NCBI RefSeq assembly: GCF_013426895.1
Contig: NZ_AP023176.1
Coordinates: 372,001 to 436,000, forward strand
Length of the DNA: 64,000 bases
Reading direction: 5' to 3'
Source of the DNA: Paraburkholderia largidicola
GTDB taxonomy: Bacteria; Pseudomonadota; Gammaproteobacteria; Burkholderiales; Burkholderiaceae
Of this stretch, positions 29,866 to 37,257 are shown in pieces (within the stretch, counting starts at the first letter, position 1; every line of letters starts with the position of its first letter). Below the pieces are notes generated by a model that worked only from the letters and a program-made list of their open reading frames with translations, was not told the DNA's origin and did not search any database. The translations under genes were made by a program, and so were the position numbers.

Positions 29866-30171
29866 ATGATGGCGATGACGCGTAACGAGTTTGAGGAAAA
29901 GATCGGAAAAGTTCTGTCCGAACATGGCGACGACGTCACAGCGGATCTGAGCGACGAACTGCTCGCTTACTGGAACGGTCATGAGATCGCCTACGTCCTT
30001 GTCAGTGAAACGCCGACTGGTTCGAGCTATGAAGAATTCGTCATGAACGACGACCAGTGGAGAACCTGGCGATCGTGGCTCGTCGCATGGACAGATGCAC
30101 CGACTTTCAGCGTACGTCCGGAAGTGCGCAACTGGCTCGCCGATGAACCTCCCGCCGAATCAGGTGAATGA
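29866..30171 (+). CDS. Small acidic protein, paralogue of the protein at 19198-19464
   Basis: A 101-residue protein with AGAGGACG before a run of Met codons. LLAYWNGHEIAYVLVSE and WRTWRSWLVAWTDAPTFSVRPE align with AIAYWNGERLVYAAVS and WTDWKSWLAGWLTDPVLSVRRD in the 88-residue protein 10 kb away. Aromatic and acidic residues alternate; no signal peptide. Function unknown. Two copies in one window suggest a family expanded in this genome. Confidence 0.72.
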   Translation: MMAMTRNEFEEKIGKVLSEHGDDVTADLSDELLAYWNGHEIAYVLVSETPTGSSYEEFVMNDDQWRTWRSWLVAWTDAPTFSVRPEVRNWLADEPPAESGE

Positions 30172-30627
30172 GGCGGGCGCCAGATGTCGCGCGATGTCCG
30201 ACTGAGATTGTCCTGCGGGGCGCTAACGGCTGGCGGGTCTCGACTGAGGCGTGTGTCGACACAGCGGACGTGGAGTCTTGCGAGCCTTCTTGGCGGCAAG
30301 GGAGACGGCTGCTCGTGGAGGCCCGGCTTCATCAGGGTTGCAATTCGTACGCGTACGCCCCGCAGTTCGTTCCTTCAGATGAATCGGGAGTAATCCCGAG
30401 GGACTCGGGTAGTCACGACTGTTAGGATTGAAAGCATTGGCTGGATAGCCTGGGTGCACGAACCTGCAAACGTGCAGCGGACCTGAACGGACGAATGCCC
30501 GAAGCGGCTTGAAGTCACCACGTGTGCGGTTCATTTGCAGCGAAGAATTGTCGGCGCTCATCCGGAGTTTTGTGATGGCAGAGTCATTTCATCCCGGAGA
30601 AGCCCAACCGCCAGGGGGCGACCGAAG
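30172..30627. other. Intergenic region, nothing recognised
   Basis: About 455 bp upstream of the first acetyltransferase gene. Short open frames on both strands lack ribosome sites and homology. No tRNA, repeat or clear promoter was found. Confidence 0.5.
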
Positions 30628-31830
30628 ATGGGTTTTGAGGCTTCAGCCGACTTGTCCGCAGTGCACGGGGTGACGCAGCGGCGATACGCCGTTCACGTCT
30701 TCAAGACGCCCGAGTTGTTCGAAACCCTTCATCTTCAATGGCAAGCGTTACAGGCCGCGTCCGAAGACCACACTCCTTGTCTCAGCTATCAGTACTGCGA
30801 ACTTGCAGCGAAACGGGCGATTGCCATGGGCGCAGTCGTCGCTGTCGTCATGATCTACGACGACGATACCTTGCTGGCGCTATGGCCGCTTGCGATTAAC
30901 CGGAAAGGCATACTGCGCGTCGCGACCGTATTGACCTGCGGCAACCACGAAGAGTACGGAGGGCCGCTGATCAAAGGACGGGCCACGGCATCCGTTGTCG
31001 CAGAAAACGTTCGCGCCGTCATGCAGGTCCCTGCCGACGTTCTGGAAATTCCGTTCGTCGAAGATGGCAGCCTGTTGCAGCAGGCACTTCAGGCGGCGCC
31101 GCGGTCATGGGTGCAAAAGCTGTTGCCGGAGCGATTGAACGTGCTGCCGGGGTATTCGGTAGGCTTGCGCGCATTCGCACGATGGGAAGACTTTCTGGGC
31201 ACCTTGTCACCATCGCTTCGACGGAACTTGCGACGTTATGGGAAGGGCCTCAGCGCTGCGGGTAGCGTCGAATTTGGATGGTGTACGACGCTCGACGACG
31301 CCGTCACGGTCGTGGACTGGCTGTTTGCGAACAAACGGCAATGGGCGCTTGATCGCGGTCTGAATACGAAGTACCTGATGAAAGACGAAGTCCGGGATTT
31401 CTTCGTCGCGCTTGCCAGCCAGACAGACCTGTCAACGGTGCCACTGGTTACCTTCGTGAAGATGGATGGTGTGCCGATCTGCGCTTCGATCAATCTTGTC
31501 GGACCACGCGTCCTCGAGTACTGGATCTTTACGTTCGACGAAAGATACAGCCGCTACTCCGTGGGCAATCTGCTGACCGAATTCGTTGCCAGGTGGGCCC
31601 ACGCCAACGGCCGAGACTTTGATATGCGGCCTTTGTACAACGAGTACAAGACTCACTGGGTGAATCGCGAAACGCGGCACCGGACGCCGGTTGTGATGCT
31701 CACCTTTCGTGGTCGGTTCAGGGAATTCTCAGTGTTGTTCTTCCAGATATCGCGGGTGCGACGTCGACTCGTCAGGTCAGTCATGTCTGCCCTACGGTCG
31801 CGCATGCGCTTCTTGCATGGCGCTGCGTGA
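30628..31830 (+). CDS. CelD/BioF2-type GNAT acetyltransferase
   Basis: A 400-residue protein with the layout of the CelD/BcsL/BioF2 family. It has an N-terminal partner domain (YAVHVFKTPELFETLHLQWQAL) and a C-terminal GNAT-like domain with SLRRNLRRYGKGL, GVPICASINLVG and YSRYSVGNLLTEF. These enzymes are thought to transfer acyl groups to polysaccharides or peptides. I start at the ATG at 30628. A second member of the same family follows 200 bp downstream on the same strand. No glycan synthesis genes lie nearby, so the acceptor is unknown. Confidence 0.8.
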   Translation: MGFEASADLSAVHGVTQRRYAVHVFKTPELFETLHLQWQALQAASEDHTPCLSYQYCELAAKRAIAMGAVVAVVMIYDDDTLLALWPLAINRKGILRVATVLTCGNHEEYGGPLIKGRATASVVAENVRAVMQVPADVLEIPFVEDGSLLQQALQAAPRSWVQKLLPERLNVLPGYSVGLRAFARWEDFLGTLSPSLRRNLRRYGKGLSAAGSVEFGWCTTLDDAVTVVDWLFANKRQWALDRGLNTKYLMKDEVRDFFVALASQTDLSTVPLVTFVKMDGVPICASINLVGPRVLEYWIFTFDERYSRYSVGNLLTEFVARWAHANGRDFDMRPLYNEYKTHWVNRETRHRTPVVMLTFRGRFREFSVLFFQISRVRRRLVRSVMSALRSRMRFLHGAA

Positions 31831-32043
31831 ACGGGTCCGATGAAGCCACGTCGGTGCCCACAACCGAATAGAACGCCGATCGCTGTCGAAGGCGGACCAA
31901 ATGTTGCGCACGGACTGTGGCGCGAGCCGGAGTGCTTTTGCTCCGCGTCTCATGGGCGCCTGAACCGGCTATATGCGGCGGATGCAGACGAAACAGCTTG
32001 GGCGCGGAATTTGCGCACTCGTTTCGGCTATGCAAGCAGAGAC

Positions 32044-33084
32044 ATGGTTATGGCAATCGGACATTTTTCACAGCTATATTCAGAAAGCCCCACAGACTGT
32101 CCGACTGCGCGGACGCCTGAAGCGCTATCTTCGTCGCGGCAGACGGCAACCACGGCCTATTCCATTTTCCATGAGCACTGGTGGCTCGACATTGCGACGG
32201 GCGGTGAGTGGGAGATGGCGACCGTCAAGCATGGCAACCAGTTGCTGGGTGAAATGCCGTACTATCTCGCCCGCAAGGGCGTGTGGCGCGTCTCGCGTCT
32301 GCCGCCGCTGACGCGCACGTTGGGTCCTGTCATCAAGCCGATTGGGACCGATCCCGTGCGCGAGTTCCGCCATCGCATGCACGTCACGACGCGCCTGATT
32401 GAACAGTTGCCGCGTTTCGACAGTTTCTTCCAGGTCTTCGACCATCGCGTGAAAGATGCGCTTGCTTTTGCGCTGCGTGGCTTCACCATTTCAGCACGGT
32501 ACACGTTTCATATCGGGCCGGATTGCACGACGCCTGAGGTGTGGGCGCGCATGAGCAGCAAGACACGCAACGTCATCCGGAATGCAGCGACGACTTTGAC
32601 CGTGCGCCAAATCGAAGCACCGGGCGAGTTTCTTCGTTTCTATGAAGCGAATCTCGCATCGCGGTCACGAACCAACGCGTATGGCACCGTCGTCATGCGC
32701 GAACTCGTGAATGCATTTGTCGACAGGAAAGCGGGACGTCTGCTGGGCGCATATGATCGGCACGGCAGGCTAGCCGGTGTGATCGGCCTCGTTTGGGATT
32801 GTGACAGCATGTACTACCTGCTCTCTTCGCGCGCGCAGGCGTCGCCTGGTGGAGCGATCAGTCTTCTGGTCTGGTCCGCGATCCAGGAGGCGATCGGCCG
32901 CAACCTGACATTCGATTTCGACGGATTTTCAGGTGCTGCCACATACGACTTTTTAAGCGGCTTCGGCGGGACTTTGCAACAGCGGCTCGGTGTGGAACGC
33001 CTGAGCACGATGTACTCGGTGGCGAGAACACTCAAGCGTGGCGCCTCTCGACAGTCGCACGAGGCATTTACGCCCAATCTCTGA
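32044..33084 (+). CDS. Second CelD/BioF2-like acetyltransferase
   Basis: About 346 residues from the ATG at 32044, where EHWWLDIATGGEWEMATVKHG opens a typical N-terminal domain. Then come a basic motif (SSKTRNVIRNAATTLTV), GRLAGVIGLVWD and a GNAT-like C-terminus with FDFDGFSGAATYDFLSGFGG. The pattern matches lipid II or FemAB-like GNAT transferases. The frame is open upstream to 31840 but that part looks non-coding. It is a tandem neighbour of the 30628 gene though clearly diverged from it; the two probably act on related substrates. Confidence 0.78.
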   Translation: MVMAIGHFSQLYSESPTDCPTARTPEALSSSRQTATTAYSIFHEHWWLDIATGGEWEMATVKHGNQLLGEMPYYLARKGVWRVSRLPPLTRTLGPVIKPIGTDPVREFRHRMHVTTRLIEQLPRFDSFFQVFDHRVKDALAFALRGFTISARYTFHIGPDCTTPEVWARMSSKTRNVIRNAATTLTVRQIEAPGEFLRFYEANLASRSRTNAYGTVVMRELVNAFVDRKAGRLLGAYDRHGRLAGVIGLVWDCDSMYYLLSSRAQASPGGAISLLVWSAIQEAIGRNLTFDFDGFSGAATYDFLSGFGGTLQQRLGVERLSTMYSVARTLKRGASRQSHEAFTPNL

Positions 33085-33166
33085 CATCCTGTTTTGCGCA
33101 CACAGCGTGGCGTCGCACCGGCGCGCCCGCATCAACTGGTTCGCGAGCGCGCGGGTCCCCCAGACG

Positions 33167-33889
33167 TCAGATCGCCGCTTTGCCAATCGACGCACCACCG
33201 TCGACATACAGCGTCTGTCCAGTGATGAACCCGGCCGGCTCGGACAGAAAGAACTCGACGCTCGCTGCGAGTTCGTCGGGCTTGCCGAAGCGCTTCATCG
33301 GCACGAGCGACAGAAAGCGTTTTTCGGCTTCGCTGCCGACAGGTGTGTTCTCGCGGAACATCTCGGTTTCGGTCGGTCCAGGCGCCACGGAGTTGACGGT
33401 GATGCCGGAGTCGGCGAGTTCGAGTGCCCACGTGCGCGTGAAGCTGATCATCGCGCTCTTGGCTGCGGCATACGTGCTTCGCTGCGCGACGCCCAGCACG
33501 ACCAGGCTCGACAGATTGACGATGCGTCCCCAGCCTTTCTCCTTCATATTCGGCAGCAACGCCTGGGCGGTTTGCACAGCGGGCGCGAGATTGGTGCTGA
33601 ACGTGCGGTCGAGATCGTCCAGTTCGATCTCGCCAAGACGCGCGAGCTTGACGAAGCCCATGTTGTTGACGACGCCGTCGAATGCGTAGCGCGAGGTCAG
33701 CTCGCGCAGGCCTTTATCGGTCGCGTCGCGATCGGCGAGATCGATGCTCACCAGCGTGCCGGGGAACGTGGGGTCATCGGTGCGACGTGCGATGCCGACA
33801 ACATGATGGCCAGCGCGGGCGAGCCGCTCGGACAGCGCGCGACCGATGCCTTTGCTCGCGCCAGTGATAAGAAAAGTACGTTGCGTCAT
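33167..33889 (-). CDS. Short-chain dehydrogenase/reductase (FabG-like)
   Basis: A 240-residue classical SDR with ITGASKGIGRALSERL at the start, NNMG near residue 78, and the catalytic Ser and Tyr-Lys in NLSSLVVLGVAQRSTYAAAKSAM. PGPTETEMF follows in the substrate loop. It lies 81 bp downstream of a TetR gene on the same strand, a common regulator-SDR pair. The substrate is unknown. Confidence 0.9.
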   Translation of the reverse strand: MTQRTFLITGASKGIGRALSERLARAGHHVVGIARRTDDPTFPGTLVSIDLADRDATDKGLRELTSRYAFDGVVNNMGFVKLARLGEIELDDLDRTFSTNLAPAVQTAQALLPNMKEKGWGRIVNLSSLVVLGVAQRSTYAAAKSAMISFTRTWALELADSGITVNSVAPGPTETEMFRENTPVGSEAEKRFLSLVPMKRFGKPDELAASVEFFLSEPAGFITGQTLYVDGGASIGKAAI

Positions 33890-33970
33890 GATGCTTCTTC
33901 AAAAGACAAAGTGGAATTGCGCGAGCAGTTGCCGTTCTTGAGTGAACGCAACTCACCGCGCGACGAAAAA

Positions 33971-34594
33971 TCATTTGCTGCGCTTGCTGTTTTCTGCTTC
34001 CCGCAGGCGTGGCAAACCCAGCGTAGCCAGCGATACCTCGACGGCCGAACGCAGCAGTTCAAGATCGGGTCCGATACGCGCGAGCACGCGCATGCCTAGC
34101 AACAACGTGAGCAGATGCGCGGACGCGTCATCGGCGCTAATGCTCTTCGGCACTTCGCGACGCTTCTGCGCAGCAACGATGCTCCGATGAAAGAAGCTCT
34201 TTATCTCAGCAAGCTCGCTCGCGATGGCTTCCTGCAAACCGTCCGCATGCTGGTCCTTCTCCAATACGGAATTCACCAGCATGCAGCCTCGCTGGCCGAT
34301 ATCCGATCCGCTGCGATGAATGACTTCCGCAAAATAGGCGGTGACAGCGAGAGCAGGCGTGAATTCATCTTCCAGCCTTGCGAGCCGGCTTCTCAAGGTG
34401 TGATCGAGGTAATGCTCTAGCGCGCGGCGAAACAGCGCGCGTTTGTCGCCGAACGCGTTGTACAGGCTGGGCTGCGTCAGGCCGGTGTATTTCACCAGGT
34501 CGCGCGTGGACGTGCCTTCGTAGCCGCGTTCCCAGAACGCGTCGCGCGCCGCTTCGAGCGCGCGCTCTTCATCGAATTCTCTCGGCCTTGCCAT
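33971..34594 (-). CDS. TetR/AcrR-family transcriptional regulator
   Basis: A 207-residue TetR protein. The N-terminal helix-turn-helix includes GYEGTSTRDLVKYTGLTQPSLYNAFGDKRALF (about residues 24-55). The ligand domain has GQRGCMLVNSVLE, a segment typical of the subgroup that controls SDR or quinone-stress genes. It probably represses itself and the SDR gene behind it. The divergent cupin gene at 34852 shares the 257 bp upstream region and may also be a target. Confidence 0.92.
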   Translation of the reverse strand: MARPREFDEERALEAARDAFWERGYEGTSTRDLVKYTGLTQPSLYNAFGDKRALFRRALEHYLDHTLRSRLARLEDEFTPALAVTAYFAEVIHRSGSDIGQRGCMLVNSVLEKDQHADGLQEAIASELAEIKSFFHRSIVAAQKRREVPKSISADDASAHLLTLLLGMRVLARIGPDLELLRSAVEVSLATLGLPRLREAENSKRSK

Positions 34595-34744
34595 GGTTGT
34601 GCTCCTGCTTGCACGAACGTCGTGTTATCCGTGGATCGGGCGCATTATATATCGAGTGATACAAAACGCAAGCGAGGGTACGCACACCACGACTACCCGT
34701 GCGTGCACATTTCCGAAATTCGGTCTATTCTTGTCGCGAGTGTC

Positions 34745-34768
34745 AAGATTGACCTGAATGTCAATCTT
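34745..34768. promoter_or_regulatory. Perfect inverted repeat, candidate operator
   Basis: AAGATTGAC at 34745-34753 and GTCAATCTT at 34760-34768 form a perfect 9 bp dyad with a 6-base spacer. It lies between the TetR gene and the divergent cupin gene. Size and position fit a TetR operator; a hairpin in the cupin leader is the alternative. Confidence 0.55.
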
Positions 34769-34851
34769 CACCGAGGCGTCCGCCAGCAGGGTCATTCCGG
34801 CCCTGTGCGAGCAACGCCTGCGCAACCGTACAGCACAGAGGCACAACCGAA

Positions 34852-35385
34852 ATGGACCCACGAAAACCCGACGAAAACGCAATTCCCTACCAACTCCCGC
34901 AGCCGCAGGACATGACTGCGGACCTCGTCCATCTGGGCGTGCTCGACACATTTCTGGAGGACGACAACCTGTGGGTGCCCAGCACCTCCACGGTTTCATT
35001 CAAGCCGCTCCTGCTGAACGCCAGTCAGGGCTACTACGTGAACCTGCTGCGTGTGCGTCAGTCAGGCGTGCTGTCGCGCCATCGACACACGGGGCCTGTG
35101 CATGCGCTCGTGCTCAAAGGGCGCTGGTACTACCTCGAACATGATTGGATCGCGGAACAGGGCAGCTACGCGCATGAACCAGCGGGCGAAACCCATACGC
35201 TTTACGTGCCCGAAGACGTCACGGAGATGATCACCTGGTTCCATGTGACGGGCGGTTATACGTATGTCGATCCACAAGGTGTCGCGGTCGGCTACGAAGA
35301 TGTATTCACGAAGATCGATGCGGCGCGCAAGCACTACGAATCGATCGGCCTCGGTGCGGACTATGTGCGGCGCTTCATCCGCTAA
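34852..35385 (+). CDS. Cupin protein of the 2,4'-dihydroxyacetophenone dioxygenase family
   Basis: A 177-residue single-cupin protein. LSRHRHTGPVHALVLKGRW holds the first metal-binding motif (two His and a later His) and HEPAGETHTLYVP the second. This matches 2,4'-dihydroxyacetophenone dioxygenase-like proteins, which cleave a C-C bond with non-heme iron. The alpha/beta hydrolase gene follows 28 bp downstream with its own AAAGGAG, so the two are likely one operon. The real substrate may differ from the family name. Confidence 0.8.
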   Translation: MDPRKPDENAIPYQLPQPQDMTADLVHLGVLDTFLEDDNLWVPSTSTVSFKPLLLNASQGYYVNLLRVRQSGVLSRHRHTGPVHALVLKGRWYYLEHDWIAEQGSYAHEPAGETHTLYVPEDVTEMITWFHVTGGYTYVDPQGVAVGYEDVFTKIDAARKHYESIGLGADYVRRFIR

Positions 35386-35413
35386 TGAATGAACGCGCAA
35401 AGGAGTATTTGAA

Positions 35414-36226
35414 ATGAAACGACTGACTGTCGAAGTGGCAGGCGCCCAAACCAGTTACCTCGCCGCGGGTGAAAGCGGTCCGGTGGTACTCATGCTTCAC
35501 GGTACCTATTGGAGCCGCGTCTGGCAGCCCGTGATGGACGATCTGGCGCGCGCCGGTTTCCGGGCGATTGCCGTTGATTTTCCGGGCCTCGGCCGCTCAG
35601 GTGGTGAACTGACGGTGGAAACCGCATCGATTCCCGCTCTCGCCGATTGGGCCGTCGAATTTCTGCGGGCGCTTGATATCGACGAACCGGTTCTGCTTGC
35701 GGGGCACGATATCGGCGGTGGCGTGGCGCAGCACATTCTCGTGGACGGAAAAATTCGCGTCGAGAAGCTGGTGCTCGTCAATGCCGTGATGTTCGACTCA
35801 TGGCCGGTACCGGGTGTCGCGCGCTTCAGGGACCCAGCCGTCGCAGCGGCGACGACGCATGAAGATATCCTCGCCGCGCGCCGCAAGTCGGTCATCACCG
35901 CGCTCGGCCGTCCGGCAGGCGAGGACGAAATCGGCGAATACCTCGATCCCTGGCAAGACGCGCGGGTGGCCCGCTCGTGGCTTGCGCTGGCGGGCGCTGC
36001 GTACAGTCGCTATACCACCGCGCTAGTGCCTCAGTTGCGCGCTTCGCAGACACCGAAGCTGCTGATATGGGGCGAAGACGATACGTTCCAGCCGGTTGAA
36101 AATGCGGAGTACTTTGTCTCGCAGATTCCGCAATCCAGGCTGGTGAGAATTCCACGTGCCGGACATATCCCGACGGAAAACGATGCTGCGGCGGTAGCGC
36201 GAGCGATGGTCGAGTTCTTTGCCTGA
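35414..36226 (+). CDS. Alpha/beta hydrolase with Asp nucleophile
   Basis: A 270-residue alpha/beta hydrolase. The oxyanion region is LMLHGTYWSRVWQ. The nucleophile elbow is AGHDIGGGVA, where Asp (about residue 102) replaces Ser, as in epoxide hydrolases and haloalkane or haloacetate dehalogenases. A late acid lies in WGEDDTFQP and the His in AGHIPTEND. It is second in a small operon with a dioxygenase-like cupin. An ester-forming cleavage followed by hydrolysis would normally need Ser, so a dehalogenase or epoxide hydrolase role is equally possible. Confidence 0.87.
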   Translation: MKRLTVEVAGAQTSYLAAGESGPVVLMLHGTYWSRVWQPVMDDLARAGFRAIAVDFPGLGRSGGELTVETASIPALADWAVEFLRALDIDEPVLLAGHDIGGGVAQHILVDGKIRVEKLVLVNAVMFDSWPVPGVARFRDPAVAAATTHEDILAARRKSVITALGRPAGEDEIGEYLDPWQDARVARSWLALAGAAYSRYTTALVPQLRASQTPKLLIWGEDDTFQPVENAEYFVSQIPQSRLVRIPRAGHIPTENDAAAVARAMVEFFA

Positions 36227-36256
36227 TGATCGTGATGGGTCTGCGAAGCAATCGCC

Positions 36257-37156
36257 CTACGCCGCGAGTAACTCACTCGTCAGTTCGCGCAAGCGCGATC
36301 CGACAAATCGCGCGGCTTTCAGAAGAGGCCGCTGCCGGGTGAACCCGAGCGCGATCGTACGCTTGATGGCCGGCCGTTCGATACGCATCGCGGCGAGGCG
36401 CCCGGCCTTCTGCTCCTCGCGCACCGCCAGTTCTGGAAGGATGGTAAAAGCGCCGCCGCTCGCCGAGACATCCTTCATCGCGGTGAGCGTATCGACTTCC
36501 ATCACGATGTTGAGCGAGACGCCTTGTTCGCGAGCGACGTGATCGAGCACAGCGCGCAGGCCATTCGGCGCAGCCGGTAACACGAGGCGCAGTCCGGCGA
36601 GCCGTTTGAAGGCGATCGTGCTGCGGCCGAATACGTCGTGCTTTGGGTCGCCGACGAGAAACGTGTCCACGACGCCGAGCACGTCTTCGTGTCGTCCCTG
36701 CGCGGCGCCATAGCGGTTGACGACGATCATGTCTAAACGCCCGCTGCCGAGTTGCTCGTCGAGCGATCCGCTGAACCCCTCCACGACGTGCAGCCTGACG
36801 GCGGGCGCTTTTTCGCTGATATCCGCGAAAAGCTTTGGCAGCAATTGCGGCGCGAGCGACGGCAGCATGCCGATATGCACCGTGCCCGTCAGCGCACCCG
36901 CCGATTCCTTGACGACAACCTCCAGACGCTCCGCCTGACTCAGCAGCAATGCCACTTCCGGCTGCACCCGCCGGCCGAATTCCGTCAGCAGTACGCCACG
37001 GCCGGTCCGCTCGAACAGCCGGTCGCGCCACGCTTCTTCCAGTTGCGTGAGATTGCGGCTGACAAGCGACTGCGCGACGCCTAGCGCCTGTGCAGCGCGC
37101 GAGATCGAGCCGAGTTCGGCGACGACTGCGAAAGTCTCCAGTTGCTTCAGGTTCAT
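36257..37156 (-). CDS. LysR-family regulator of the divergent acyl-CoA operon
   Basis: A 299-residue LysR protein starting MNLKQLETFAVVAELGSISRAAQALG, with helix-turn-helix at residues 1-60 and an effector domain from about 90 (GTVHIGMLPSLAPQLLPKLFADI). The ATG at 37156 is chosen because the DNA-binding domain begins there. It resembles the NAC/TsaR-like subgroup. It is divergent from the acyl-CoA synthetase gene at 37258 with 101 bp between them that hold a dyad, the classic arrangement for a LysR activator and its operon. Confidence 0.93.
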   Translation of the reverse strand: MNLKQLETFAVVAELGSISRAAQALGVAQSLVSRNLTQLEEAWRDRLFERTGRGVLLTEFGRRVQPEVALLLSQAERLEVVVKESAGALTGTVHIGMLPSLAPQLLPKLFADISEKAPAVRLHVVEGFSGSLDEQLGSGRLDMIVVNRYGAAQGRHEDVLGVVDTFLVGDPKHDVFGRSTIAFKRLAGLRLVLPAAPNGLRAVLDHVAREQGVSLNIVMEVDTLTAMKDVSASGGAFTILPELAVREEQKAGRLAAMRIERPAIKRTIALGFTRQRPLLKAARFVGSRLRELTSELLAA

Positions 37157-37172
37157 GGTTTCACAAAAGTCG

Positions 37173-37183
37173 ATATCTGATAT
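37173..37183. promoter_or_regulatory. Candidate LysR binding site
   Basis: ATATCTGATAT is a perfect 11 bp dyad (ATATC / GATAT around a central T) in the 101 bp between the LysR gene and the acyl-CoA synthetase operon. LysR recognition sites are short AT-rich dyads of the T-N11-A type, so this is a likely site for that regulator. Confidence 0.55.
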
Positions 37184-37257
37184 AGCCAATCTAACACTTC
37201 CTGATGGCGGCCGGCGCACGTAGCCTTCGATCATGCATTCCTGATCGAAGAAACAAC

